DNA from: Tretioscincus oriximinensis
Taxonomy: Eukaryota > Chordata > Lepidosauria > Squamata > Gymnophthalmidae
NCBI GenBank assembly: GCA_022410635.1
Contig: JAJVDF010000027.1
Coordinates: 1,537,681 to 1,601,680 of the forward strand
Length of the DNA stretch: 64,000 nt
Reading direction: 5' to 3'
The translations under genes and the position numbers were made by a program. Shown one piece after another: positions 1 to 10,437 of the stretch. Within the stretch, counting starts at the first letter, position 1. Each line of letters opens with the position of its first letter. The notes beneath the pieces are model-generated. The model worked only from the letters and a program-made list of their open reading frames with translations. It did no database searches and was not told where the DNA came from.

Positions 1-249
1 TCATAATAGTTTATGGGCTTTTCTGCGCTTACTTGATTCGGTCTGGTTGATCTCAGCTGCATCATGCAATTGACTGGACAGGATCTGCCCTAGCATCAGC
101 TCTGACTTGAATCAACCTCCAAAATGGTGACAGCTGAGAATGAACAAGTTCCTGGCCCCAGAGCCACCAGGAGATTCATTTTGGTTGCATGTCTTGTTTC
201 CTGAAAATGTCTTCCCCGCGACCTTGGTATGCTGATGGAATGTTTAGTG
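1..249. other. Unassigned sequence before the first CR1
   Basis: No recognisable repeat end or coding signal. The 69-codon minus frame here has no domain and is taken as chance. Confidence 0.4.
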
Positions 250-529
250 GTAGCTAACAGCTTGGATAGTTTCAAGGCAGGATTAGACAGGTTTATGGAC
301 ACCAAGGGTATAAATGGATACTAGGATGAATGTCTGGATGTTGCCTCCGGGTTGGAGCAACGGGCAGGACTCCTGAGATACCATTTGCAGGGAGTCATGA
401 ACAGGAGCATATTTTGCTTTCCTCTGTTCAGATTGCCCAGGTGCATCTGGTGGGCCTCTGTGTGACGCAGAATGCTGGACTTGATGGGCTGTAGCCTGAT
501 CCAGTATGGCTCTTCTTATGTTCTTATGT
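250..529 (+). mobile_element. CR1-clade LINE, 5'-truncated 3' end
   Basis: The first ~75 bases encode the last residues of a CR1 ORF2 (…SLDSFKAGLDRFMDTKGI… then a stop at the TAG near 322). Next comes the 3' UTR seen in several other copies here ('gatgttgcctcc', 'tgctggacttgatgggctg'), ending in the short tandem tail ttatgttcttatgt. The 5' end is lost, as is usual for target-primed LINE insertions. Identification rests on the C-terminal motif and on agreement with the copies near 11.8, 15.6, 42.4 and 46.4 kb. Confidence 0.85.
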
Positions 530-943
530 AATCATATCTACCAGTATTCCAGATCTATACTGGAGCAGAAGGCCATATTGATCTAGATTATGGTCTGTCT
601 GGTGTAAATGGAGCATAGTAGCAGGGGGGGAGGGTACTTTAGTTTGTACTGTCTGGATGTCTATATCATGAAATATTATAATCCCAGGGAACTAAAACAT
701 TCTCTATGTGTTCTCTCCCGTAATATAGTGATGAAGGACTGCTTCAACTGATTGGCCCTGTTTTCATAGGTTTGGTATTATGTTTTAGGATCTGTTACAT
801 CTGGCAACAATGAAATGAACATGCCACTGAGTTTTTACTTCCTTTCTCTTCTGTATATGTAACCAGGTTTGCAACTAACCTGGGATGTGGAAAGTATTTG
901 AAATGGACTTGTGCTCAATACAGAAAAAACCCTGATCTCAATA

Positions 944-1287
944 CAGTGGTACCTCGGTTCCCGAACACAATTCGTTCCGGCAGGACGGTCGAGAACCAAT
1001 TTGTTCGGGAACCGAAGCAAGGTGCGCCGGGCCGAAAAAACGCNCCTTGATGACGTCTGCAAGGCGCGCCGGGCCGAAAAAACGCACTTTGATGACCTCA
1101 GTAAGGCGCGCCGGGCCGAAAAAACGCGCTTTGATGACCTCAGCAAGGCGCGCCGGGCCGAAAGAACGCCGGAGGAAGTTCGAGTTCCAAATCGGTGTTC
1201 GGATTCCAGGACAAAAGTTTCTGGAATCTGCCGGTCGAACACCGGTTTGGTCGACTTTCAAGGCGTTCGAGAACCGAGGTACCACTG
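944..1287. mobile_element. Tigger/mariner-like MITE with TA duplication
   Basis: The ends are inverted copies: CAGTGGTACCTCGGTT on the left and AACCGAGGTACCACTG on the right. TA lies immediately outside both ends (942-943 and 1288-1289), the target duplication of the Tc1/mariner superfamily; the termini resemble reptile Tigger-type MITEs. The element is 344 bp and encodes no transposase. The interior is unusually CpG-rich and contains a 42-bp tandem array. Retained CpGs suggest a fairly recent insertion or local lack of methylation (inference). Confidence 0.85.
1017..1170. repeat. 42-bp minisatellite, ~3.6 units
   Basis: Units begin at 1017, 1059, 1101 and 1143, exactly 42 bases apart, each containing GCGCCGGGCCGAAA and then ttgatgacnt. 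Because 42 is divisible by 3, several frames stay open across the array and give repeated peptides (KARRAEKT or VFSARRALLR). These are by-products, not protein evidence. One N lies at 1044 in the first unit. Confidence 0.9.
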
Positions 1288-1888
1288 TATGTGCTTTTGG
1301 TTTGCACTTTTGATTGCCTTTGGCAAAGAGCTGATGACTTCCTGTCTTTTCCATTGGGTCAGAAACAGCCTTTTGCAACAATTAATACTTTAGTGGAAGA
1401 GGAATAGAAGTTGTTTAAGATATTGTACTGCTATGCAGAATATTTGATTTAATCTCTCTGGGCAAAGTGAAATAATCCTGGGAGTGCCTAGTTATGAAAT
1501 ATCATAAATATTATCAATATTTCATAATATCAAATATCGTAAATATCATGATTGGAGGTTGATAAGTGACATCTGAAAGGAACCCCAAATATTTGAAACA
1601 TACAAATATTTTAAAAATTGTCCTCAATTGCAATAAAACAACTTTCTGTATACCTCTTTATCATTAATGCAAGAAAGGAAAATAATGGTTCTAATAAAGA
1701 TTTGGACAAGCGAGATTATTATTATTATTTTAATTAATACATTCACAGTTTAAAAGAAGAAATATATGCACACATAAAACTTAACAGGATGGAGTGATGT
1801 TAGAGATATTTTCATGAAAATCTTTACAGGTTATATTTTTCCCAATGACTTTCTATTATGAAGCAAACTTTAGCCTGTATTGTTACTG
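1288..1888. other. AT-rich unassigned sequence
   Basis: Contains imperfect ATATTT/AAATAT runs around 1495-1555 and a short (ATT)n tract near 1717. No coding signal or repeat end recognised. Confidence 0.4.
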
Positions 1889-2158
1889 CGAGACATTTCG
1901 TGTAATGGTTAGAGTGCTGGACTCTTACCTGGTAGCCTCCCAATTCAATTCCACACTCCATGACTCCACACACATCCAGCTGGTGACCTTGGGCCAATCA
2001 CAGTTCTTTCAGTCCCACCTACTTCACAGGGTGTCTATTGTGGAGAAAGAAACAAAAGCTATGAACACTACCCTTTGGTTGGCTTCCCTGAGACCTTCGG
2101 GTATAGGGCAAGGTATAAATTAAAGTATAAATTAAAAAAATAGTAAATAAATAAATAC
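1889..2158 (+). mobile_element. MIR-like tRNA-derived SINE
   Basis: The head has gtaatggttagagtgctgg. The core contains ggtgaccttgggccaatcac, the CORE-SINE/MIR signature, then cctacttcacagggtgtct. The tail (ctgagaccttcgggtatagg) is a LINE-like stem-loop, followed by an A-rich (AAAT)n end. The order matches the copies near 14.8, 35.2 and 49.2 kb. Confidence 0.85.
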
Positions 2159-2475
2159 TATTATTAACAGGCCATCTGGATATTTGCAGGCCAAATATGT
2201 TAGCCTTTAGCACATAGAAGGAGGTGAGTCTTTTAGGCTCCATTCTGATATATCTGAATATTGCAGAATAAAACACTGAACTGCTTTATTCCAGAGAATT
2301 CACATATAAGGGAAACAATAAATGGTGTTTGGATGCATCATTACAAGGTTTGAAAATGGATGGAAGATTGATAAAATAACAATATCTGCCAGGCCACCCT
2401 GCTAGTTATAATCTAGTGCTGTAGTCAGTAGTCTACAGCATAAGCAAGAGGTGGAGAAAAGGCAAAATCAATTAG

Positions 2476-2583
2476 GCTACATCCAGATATAATTGGATAT
2501 TCCAGTCTAAAACTGTCTGGACTGCTTTATTATAGAATATCCATTTTTTAAAATGTTGGCATATTCAACATGGATGCGGCCTC
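2476..2583. mobile_element. Possible short palindromic MITE
   Basis: Left end aggctacatcca is a near inverted match to the right end tggatgcggcct. The interior contains short complementary stretches around gaatatcc. Ends resemble the TGCATCCACAC family at 50.7 and 54.4 kb. No clear target duplication, so low confidence. Confidence 0.35.
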
Positions 2584-4104
2584 ATGTGGATCTGCACAGG
2601 CTTGCTGTCATGTGATGTTGGGCCTCATTAATTATGCCTATTGTTAGTCTTGGCTCCATTTCCTGGCTAGATCCTAGAATTTGAAGGTTCTGCCAGATAA
2701 ATGTTCAGCCAACTGTTCTAAGTAAGATTATCCAACCTAACTTAAAACATACAGAGAAGATGCTTGTACAGGTCTTATGTAATGGACCACAGTAGTGGTT
2801 TCAGTAACAGACGGTAGTGAACAACACCTGGTGATGACGTAAAAGGAATGAGCAGCAACAATTTATTGCTTACTTTTAACATTTTTTGCATGTGGAAACA
2901 TTGTATGCGCAGGATTACGTTTATCTGCTGCAGAATAATTTGTTTATTTATTTATTTGCATTTCTATACTGACCCATATGCAAAGGTCTCTGGATGATTA
3001 ACTGTAAAAAACAGAATTAACCTATTAAAAATGACTGTGGATGCATATTGCATCAAAGCCTGAGCTGTGGAGAAGTTCATAAGCCAGTTCTGGTCAACTA
3101 GTTTGTCATGACACACACTTACGCCCAAAGGCACCACAATTTGGAGCGGGGAAAAGGGGCACATGTCCCAAGAGATAAGCCAGGATGGCCACTGCACTAT
3201 TTCAGTCCACGTGGGTAACACTGGAATCAATGTTTGCTTTGACATAGAACGCAGTTGCAACCCCCTCCGCTGATTCACCAGGCTTGTTGGTGGGATGAAC
3301 GAACTAAGCTCAAAGGTAGAGCATTGGTAGAGGATATTGAACCAAAGTTTGAGAGAATTTGCCAGATTCACTTGCCAGGTTTAATTCTCTCTCCCCTGCA
3401 GTTGTTCCTTGTTTGCAAGTGGTCACAGTTACTTATATAGCATCTGGTTATTTACAACATTTGCATTCACCCTTTACTCGAAAGTTCTAGGGCACATCAC
3501 ATATCCCAAATATCTGAAGGACCACCTTTTCCCATGTTAATCTACCCATGTGTTGAGATCTGCAGGGGAGGCTTCCTGGCTGTTCATTATTTTCAACAGC
3601 AAAGTGGATTCCCCACTCCTCCGGTTTTCAGTCCAGTTCTTCAGGACTGAAGATGGTTTACTTTAAGAATGTGTGTGTATTTGTGTGTGCCTAGGCTTGT
3701 AAGATTCATTTTTGCTGCTTTTTCTATCCACGATCAGAAACAATATTTTACTTGGGTTTTTGTTTGTTTTGGGGCTAGTTCAGATTTATTACATGGAGAT
3801 ATATACAATCCACATTATATGCACATTTTAGGAGGAAATGTTAGTTGCAACATAATGATCCACGTTCATCAATTACAAAACAATGGCTCAACCCATCAGT
3901 CTGGGGAGAGAATAGGAACCCTCTCATGTTTGTCTCCATGGCTTGTTAATGGCTGATTTCCCCCCTCCCCCCCCGAATTGGATCACGAATCACATCTTTT
4001 AATTGTGGGTGTCATTTTCATGTGCTGCAAAGGAGAGCCTCATTCCCCATCCTCATCCCTCCAACTGTGCTTTGATCAGTTGTAAATCATCGTACAATTT
4101 GCAG
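2584..4104. other. Mostly unassigned sequence with a LINE/SINE tail relic
   Basis: A TTTA-rich stretch at 2940-3035 with 'ttctatactgaccc…caaaggtctctgg' is the reverse complement of a SINE/LINE stem-loop tail; similar relics lie near 12.93 and 22.5 kb. At 3620-3670 is one member of the dispersed ttcaggactgaagatgg motif family. A poly-C tract occurs at 3961-3974. The 135-codon minus frame at 2964-3371 shows no domain. Confidence 0.45.
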
Positions 4105-4350
4105 TGTCGCCGTATGAGAATCTCATGCTTTTTAATGAGAATTTTCATTCTTGTACAAAGTACAAATTCTTGAGTGAAATGCACCAGGCTGGAAGTGATA
4201 TCATTGTGATGTCACTTCTGGCCCCTCCTTCTGGAAAGGTGTCCCAGGTCACAAATTATGTCACTTCCATTTTCTGCTTCTAGGAAGGGCACCCAGAAGT
4301 GACATGCAACTTTGCGCACGAGGAAATCTCAAATTGCCAGGCATGATAGT
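4105..4350. repeat. Dispersed repeat containing tatgagaatctcat
   Basis: Holds the near-palindrome tatgagaatctcatgc (from 4113) followed by gatgtcacttctgg, ccagaagtgacatg and similar inverted pieces. The region at 59.66-59.87 kb has the same combination. Probably an old palindromic DNA element; boundaries are approximate. Confidence 0.45.
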
Positions 4351-5239
4351 GAGACTTCTTCTAGAAGGACCAAGTGATGCTCAGTCTGCAAAGGAGAAAA
4401 CTGAGAGGAGATATGAGGGATCAACCTTATTTTCTGTTTGTATAGGGAAAGACTAGAAGCAGTGAAATAAAACTACAAGCAAGTAGAAATTGATCAGGAA
4501 AAAACCATTTTGACAGTAAAGATGGGATATTGAGCCAATTGCTACAGGGAGTGGTGAGTCCTCCTTTGATGAAAATCTTCATACAGAGGATCTGTTTGAA
4601 ACCATCTATCTGAGATTATTTTAGTGACTCTTGTATTGAGGTGAATTGTATTGTACTTTTCAATCTTATAACTTTGTAGGTCCTTTCCAACTCTAAGATC
4701 CCCCTTTCCCAGGATCCTGCAAACTCTCTGTAACAAACTTAATGCTGAATCTTCAATCTCTGTTAGCCTTCCTGGGTGCATGGAGAACTCATTTTTCAAA
4801 AAGTGATTATGTGGGATTAATTCTAAAAATATAAATCACAGAAGATTTTGCACCACCCAATTGCCTTTTTACCCGAACTACTTGTTTCATATAGTTTACT
4901 TGAGCAGAAATAACACGGACTTGATTCTCGCTACAAACTCCGCTCTTGGGTTGATTTTCAGAGATAGGAGAAGCTCCTCTATATCCCACAAAGTCCTTGC
5001 CAGTGTAACGAAACCGATCGGGGGCTAAGCCTGTGTATGTTCTTTTTTTATATATTTATGTATTCAGTTTGGGTTTTGGTAACACATTCCCCCCTTATTA
5101 ATATTGGTAGATGGTCTTTTAATAAGGACAAGGAACTCAGATTTTATAGGTTTGCATGTGCGTAGATGGGATATGTAAGATAGGAAAAATAAAATAAATA
5201 GCTCTGTAATAAAGGTTTATAACTTCAGATAGGCTGCTA
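4351..5239. other. Unassigned sequence
   Basis: No repeat termini or coding signal recognised. Minus-strand frames at 4542-4799 and 4807-4989 have no recognisable domain. Confidence 0.4.
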
Positions 5240-5760
5240 CCACTCTCCTCAGAAAGAAACCAAAATTATGGAGTGAAAATGAAACCAGAAAGAGCCCCTT
5301 TACTCTGTATCCTAAATAATAAAGACTTCTCTGTTTTGAAACGCAAAAGCAGCTTTATTAAAACAAAGTAACAGGTAACACTCAAACTTAAAAGAAAACC
5401 AACAATACGAATTAACAACACTGGGTTAGGATAAAAGGTACTGGCACTTTACGATGTCTTCGGCAAAGATTCCTTCTCTTGCTTACATTTAAAGTCTCCC
5501 CCAGCTCTCCCTTTTTTGTCCCTACCACCCCAGCAGTTCTGTATCCCCCTTTAGTATTTATTTATTTATTTTCACGCTCCTGGCAGAGAATCCATTTTAT
5601 TTGAATTGCTTGGCCACATGCCCAAATAACCTCTCACAACAACCATTTAACTCTCTAACAATCAGCAACTAGGCTCACACTTCCCTTCAAGCCCCACCCC
5701 CAAGGCTCAGTTTCTAGGCTTGGAAACTTTAAAGGAGCCTCGCTCTATTTACAGTGATTT
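5240..5760 (-). mobile_element. Possible LTR-like segment on the minus strand
   Basis: Read on the minus strand, the segment has an A/T-rich TATA-like stretch (aaataaataaata near 5560), then AATAAA-type signals (ttttaataaagctgctttt near 5345-5365) and a CT-rich part, an order reminiscent of U3-R-U5. Clear TG/CA ends, a target duplication and a convincing primer binding site were not found. It could equally be unrelated AT-rich DNA. Confidence 0.22.
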
Positions 5761-6642
5761 TATTACAGGCAGCAGTTCTAAGAAAAAAGAAAGAAATGAA
5801 AAAGAATTTCTAGATCTGATTTAAATTATGAGTAGACAAACATTTTTGTGGGTAAAATAGTTCCACTAGGCAAATTAACACTGTGAGCTCAAAAGCTGCA
5901 TTCGGATACCATTAAAAGGTGTCTCAAAAGCATACTCAGAGGTAATAGCAACCACGTGTCTTTCTGCGTTTAATTATGCAGGTATGGGTGTTTGGATCAG
6001 GATCAAATAGAGGCTGGTCCAGATCTGTTCCAACCCCAATGAAAATGAAAATGGCACACTACTGAAATAGGTCCCCGTGGCATTAGTATACATTATTCAG
6101 TTCTATCAGTATTCCAGTCCAGAAGTGAACCAGAAGGTCATTTGTGTTATCTAAACTGGAATATGCTTTATCTTGAGTAGATGAAGTGTAGGCCCATCAA
6201 AAGACTACAAAAGCATCTATTCCACACCAAAGGTAAGTGCAGAAAGGATCCTTGATCACATGTGGGTTAGGAGAGAGATGGGATGATTATAGTCACATCC
6301 TACCAACTTTTAAGCTGACCTTGAACTGTTTTTTATTAACATGTGCCTGCAGTCAGAGTTATTAACTTTGGCTACACCCCCACCTCATGGTTTGTCTTGC
6401 TTTTTTCCTTAAACTGCATTAGCCACTCGCCCCATCATACCTTGCCTTCCAGGCAGCTGCGATTCTTCTCCTAGCAATGCCGTTTAATGACAAGCCCCAT
6501 AAGGCATGGCTGCGCTTTCTAACTACGATCCCCAGCATTCTCTGCTTGCCTACTATTTCCAAACATTCTCTGTGAGCCATGAGCCAATGACTGTTAGTCT
6601 CGCATCGAAGTCTTGTGAGATTAAGGTATTCATGCAGCATTC
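5761..6642. other. Unassigned sequence
   Basis: No recognised repeat or gene. Near 6518 the motif aactacgatccccagcattc resembles the ZNF143/SBS element. Confidence 0.4.
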
Positions 6643-6650
6643 CTTTGGAT
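6643..6650. repeat. Left 8-bp target duplication of a hAT MITE
   Basis: ctttggat, identical to 6839-6846 on the other side of the element. Confidence 0.85.
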
Positions 6651-6838
6651 CAGGGGTGGGCAATTCATTTTTCCCAAGGGGCCGCATGAGAAATTGGGGT
6701 GGTTTTAGAGGGCCGGACTAATATAGTTAACTCAGTTCTACCCAATACTGTATATAACTCTGAGCTAAGAGGGGTGGGCCGGTCAGAGACAGTAGGAGGG
6801 CCGCATGTGGCCCTCGGGCCGCCCCTTGCCCAGGTCAG
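6651..6838. mobile_element. hAT MITE, 188 bp, perfect 8-bp duplication
   Basis: Starts CAGGGGTGGGCAA, the terminus of a widespread vertebrate non-autonomous hAT family. It contains 'ggccgcatgtggccctcggg' and ends in an inverted relative of the start (ttgcccaggtcag). The 8-bp duplication ctttggat flanks it exactly (6643-6650 and 6839-6846), as expected for hAT transposition. No transposase is encoded. Confidence 0.9.
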
Positions 6839-7039
6839 CTTTGGATATTACAAAATGTCTGCTGTTGAATGGGATAAAACGCAGCGGCTACTTGTTCTGT
6901 AGCAAAGTAACTTTGTGTGGAACATTGGACACATGCGTGGGATGCATTGAAGGTAACGTCATGTCCAAAGTGCTGTATATTTAGTGTGGAGGTCGGGCCT
7001 TTGTTTCTGCAAGTTTTACAGTCACAGTGTGAATCTTCC

Positions 7040-7110
7040 AGGGCTGCATTGGGCTCTTTTCTGAGACCTTTGGGTACAGGGCGAGGTATAAATAAATAAA
7101 TAAATAATAG
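7040..7110 (+). mobile_element. SINE tail fragment
   Basis: ctgagacctttgggtacagg…ggtataaataaataaataa is the shared SINE/LINE-like 3' stem-loop tail with an (AAAT)n end. The head is missing. Confidence 0.6.
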
Positions 7111-7705
7111 TCACTTGAAAATTGACTTGCTGTAAGGACTTGTTTGGCAGACTGATTGCTGCAAAGACCAATAAGAAACTAGAAAACAGGGACATTAAAA
7201 GAAAGAGAAGAAAAAAAAAACAAAACAAAACAAAATAGCACACGTTGCTCAGCAACACTATGACATCAGTGGAGAAGTCTATTTTTATAGCACAAAGGTT
7301 GAAGAAGGCAATAAAATCATTCCAAGAAATCAATTTAAATAACATTGAATGAAAGCAATGGGCCACCCACCTCTTTGAAGAAGAGACAGAAGGATGCAGT
7401 ATTTCATGTGATAGGGCAGTACAAGTTGCTTCCCCTTTAGCTCTCTGCATATTTTGAAGGAGGCCTTGCTGGTTAATCAGAGCCTCTATTAGCATGTAGT
7501 GTCCACATGATTCCTATGTCTGCTTTCAGCCCTTGCCACAGTCATGTAGACAGATGGCAGCTGGTAGATGTGACGTCCCCCATTTTAAGGTTTGTATTTG
7601 TTTTATAAACTTAGTGTGCTGTCCCAGAGGGAGGGGGGAAGAGCAGGCCTGGGCAGGGGCGCGACTTCCTGGTTCCCTGTTTGGGAAGGGGCAAGGCTGG
7701 AGGAG

Positions 7706-7751
7706 CCAGCCAATGGGGCCTCGAGTAGCCGGCTGGTCAGCATATAAAAGG
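7706..7751 (+). promoter_or_regulatory. CCAAT and TATA boxes of the LTR
   Basis: CCAAT (within agccaatgggg) lies ~35 bases before TATAAAAGG (within catataaaagg, 7741-7751). A start site near 7775-7780 would be expected (inference). Confidence 0.65.
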
Positions 7752-7981
7752 GGAACTGACCAGGGCTAGAGGTCTTTCTGTCGGGTAAAACTTGTGGTGT
7801 AGCAAGTTGACAGAGGGGTCNGCTTCTGATCTGCCTCAGAGGGCTTGAAAGAGTCAAAGTTGAGACTTGACTTGGGGCTAGAACAAATAAATAGACACAG
7901 TGCCTGTCGCTTTAAGTTCCTGAAACAAAAGTTGCTCTTGCTCGGAGATTGTGCTTGTTCTATAGAATAAACTGAGGCTTA

Positions 7982-8087
7982 TTCTATAAAAGCCAAGGCT
8001 TTATTATTATTATCTTCTTTCTATTTATTTGTTGTTCTATAAAAGCCGAGGCTTTATTATTATTATCTTCTTTCTATTTCTTTGTTG
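7982..8087 (+). repeat. 53-bp tandem duplication inside the LTR
   Basis: Units 7982-8034 and 8035-8087 both start ttctataaaagcc and contain ggctttattattattatc. They differ at few positions. They sit in the presumed R/U5 part and carry A/T-rich processing-like signals. Confidence 0.85.
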
Positions 8088-8358
8088 TGAATAATAAACT
8101 TGTTATTTGTTTCAATTCAAATATCCCTATCTTTCTTTTCTTTCCTTGACAACACTACATATGCACGCTACTGGTGGGGGCTGGGAATAAAGCCCATCAC
8201 TGAAGTAAACACAGAGGCCTTGTGTAGGCTTAAGGTTATTACTGTTGCTCCAAGCAGCCGTGGGTGCTGGCTTGGGCAACAGGGTGATATTGTGGCACCC
8301 CTAGCTGGGAGGGTCATTGACCTCTGGGGCCCTCAGGTAGGGGTTGCCACATATTTTT

Positions 8359-8376
8359 GGTGGCAGCGGTGGGATC
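8359..8376 (+). promoter_or_regulatory. Primer binding site, tRNA-Leu type
   Basis: TGGTGGCAGCGGTGGGAT is complementary to the 3' end of a vertebrate tRNA-Leu acceptor and T arm (…ATCCCACCGCTGCCACCA). It begins 6 bases after the LTR end. From memory of tRNA sequence; a tRNA alignment would confirm it. Confidence 0.75.
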
Positions 8377-9429
8377 TGGCAGCGATCCAGTGATTGCCCC
8401 AGTAGAATGCCCCAGTTGTTGTTCACTTGAATCTGCCTCTTCCTGACTTCATGGACCATAACATGACAGGTCCTTCTGCCTCTTGAATTCTACCAAGGTC
8501 ATAGGGCGTAGAGCATGATAACATTTCTCTGAAGTCCTGTTTGCGTTTGCCTTGTGTAGTCCACTTGAATTAAAGTAGATTTGTTTGATCTGGATGATCA
8601 ATGGTTGTTTGCACAGAAGAGGCTAATCCACTTTAAATATATCTTAAGCCTTCCTCCATGCAAATGTCAACAGTGGTCTGCCTAACAATGCAAGGAAATC
8701 CCCATACTACGGTTCACCCATGTTCACATTAATGCCAGGCAGGCAGGACTGATTTTCTGTGCTGAATGCTGTCTAGGAAGAAACCTTGTCGGTGGCTATG
8801 TTCTCCAGAAGAAAAGAGGATTGACAGATGTGGAGGAGTATGAAGGAGAGACAGAATATCTGTGAAAGTAAGTTTATTGCACTTTCTATGAACACTCTAA
8901 TCTGCTCTATGTGCAAACATGCTGCTACTAATGTGGCTTAGTGAGATCCCTAAAATGCATTAATTAGCCTGAGCCTTGTGGAAACGGACCACTTTTAAAG
9001 CCACTTCTAGAGATGTGACTAAAATATTTCTGGCTTGCTCTCTGAAGTCAGGGAGGCCAGCTGGGAAAGTGTCTGTGCATATTACTGCTTTTCCACGCTT
9101 CCCCGTTCCTAGCCCCAAACATTTCCTCTGGACTAGACACAATCTTTACTGTTAAAAAACCTAACTCACATATTCACAAACAGAATGTTTTCAAACTTCT
9201 GGAAAGAAGCCAACCCTGGAAAGCTTAGCCTCTGCAAATCAACAAATTGTTTTTTTAATAGATACTGAAGAAGAAGCCAAATGGAGTAGCAAAACAACCA
9301 GCTTCTGTTTCCTTCTCTTCCGGCAGAATTTCTGTTTCAGGTTTTATTGTTCTTCAGTTGTATTTCTGCCTGCTTTTTTATGCCACTTTTTCATGATGAC
9401 AAGTATTTATTATAAAGGCTTGGATGCCC
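8377..9429. other. Presumed short internal retroelement remnant, then unassigned sequence
   Basis: Some bases after the primer binding site should be leader sequence, but no gag-like frame follows, so the element is truncated. The rest shows no gene or recognised repeat. Confidence 0.4.
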
Positions 9430-9645
9430 AGCAGCTATAGGAAACTGTAGCAGGGAAGGCAATAGCAGTAGCAGCAAGGACTATAAGGCGGAGCTGTATT
9501 ACTGATGGCAGCAGGGCCTGCTGGGAAGTGTAGTCTGAGCAGCAGGCAGCCTTTTCCGCTCAGGCTGTACAGGGCCCTGCCCTGTGGGCTACAGCTCTCA
9601 GCCTTCACCACAGCCATCTCTGGGAGGGAGGATGCCTCTTTAGCC
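9430..9645 (+). repeat. Dispersed repeat with ZNF143-like motif (copy 1)
   Basis: GC-rich segment with gcagcagggcctgctgggaa, gtgtagtctgagcagcaggc and agcc. Related segments occur inverted at 42.06-42.26 kb and, in this orientation, near 45.1 and 46.1 kb. The minus strand of 9518-9535 reads actacacttcccagcagg, close to the ZNF143/SBS consensus. Family unknown. Confidence 0.5.
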
Positions 9646-10029
9646 ATTTAGCACCCAGTCCCACCTACGAAAACCTATTTTCTGCTTACAGGAAGGTGCC
9701 TGTGGTACTCATTTATATAGTAGTAACTGTGAGCATACAGAATGATGTCGTTATATCTCTCATTTTTTCCTTTAAAATAAAAAGTGGATAAGAACACATT
9801 AGCAGGCAGAATTTCAAGGCAGATATCAAACTGCCTCCAGAAACTCTTACACCAGCTCCAAAGGAAGGTCAGGGTATTGGTATAGCTAAGGGGACTCTAC
9901 AGAATCAGTCAAATGGAAAAGGCTCCTCATTGGCCTATTTGTGTGCAACAATCTGTGAGCTGCTGCTGGATATCTGCTTTGATAACTAATAAAGTTTTGC
10001 CGTGTATTTACCTGTCCAGCTTCTTCCAT
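9646..10029. other. Unassigned sequence
   Basis: No gene or repeat end recognised. Confidence 0.35.
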
Positions 10030-10345
10030 TTGTGCAGAGCCATGAATGGTGCAGAGGTTAAGAGTTGGTCTCTCAATTGAGAGGTCTGTACTCGAAGCCC
10101 TGTGTTGGCAGTGGAGAGGGCATAAGCGCCCTCTACTGGGCTCAGCTTCAGCCCTCTCAGCTATTTGAAAGAAAAAAAAAGTAGATTTACAATCTAATAT
10201 ACATTTCAAGTAGATTGATGTGCACCTCCCCTAATCTGGTGGGGAAAATAGAAAATTGGGCAGAATGAACATTGTAAGCCAATCTTGAGTGCCTTCGGGT
10301 GAGAAGGGCGGGGTATAAAAACCGGATTCTCCTTTCTTCTGGAAA
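10030..10345 (+). mobile_element. tRNA-Lys-headed SINE (plus copy)
   Basis: Head: atggtgcagaggttaagag… with a B-box-like stretch ggtctgtactcgaagccc. Middle: ccctctcagctatttgaaag. Tail: gagtgccttcgggtgagaag…ggtataaaaaccgg. The same order appears, better preserved, in the inverted copy at 10438-10755 and again near 56.6 kb. Confidence 0.75.
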
Positions 10346-10437
10346 ATGTTCTTCACGTAAAACTGAGCTTACATTTACAGTATGTTCCCTTTCTTCTTTG
10401 GAATCAGATCAATCTTTTCAGTTCCTTCTGGGAAGTG

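Larger units (their letters stand above)
7569..8352 (+). mobile_element. LTR of an ERV/LTR retroelement (784 bp)
   Basis: Ends are TGTGACGTCCCC and GGGGTTGCCACA, imperfect inverted repeats beginning TG and ending CA. A promoter-like order is visible: GC-rich upstream part, CCAAT box (agccaatgggg, ~7707), TATA box (catataaaagg, 7741-7751), then AATAAA signals near 7893, 7966 and 8091. A tRNA-Leu-type primer binding site follows, which fixes this as a 5' LTR in plus orientation. No gag, pol or env frame was recognised downstream. Class (ERV or Metaviridae) is uncertain. One N lies at 7821. Confidence 0.75.

Noticed and set aside
1017..1170. CRISPR-like array
   Set aside because: The units are contiguous with no unique spacers, lie within a eukaryotic transposon, and have no cas genes nearby.
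835..1393. Overlapping frames of 135-160 codons with repeated KARRAEKT / VFSARRALLR peptides
   Set aside because: They are translations of the 42-bp minisatellite in both strands; the repeat length is a multiple of 3, so frames stay open by chance.
7022..7495. 157-codon minus-strand frame with a hydrophobic stretch
   Set aside because: It starts in unassigned sequence and ends in a SINE tail; the hydrophobic run is from poly-purine DNA read in reverse. No domain.
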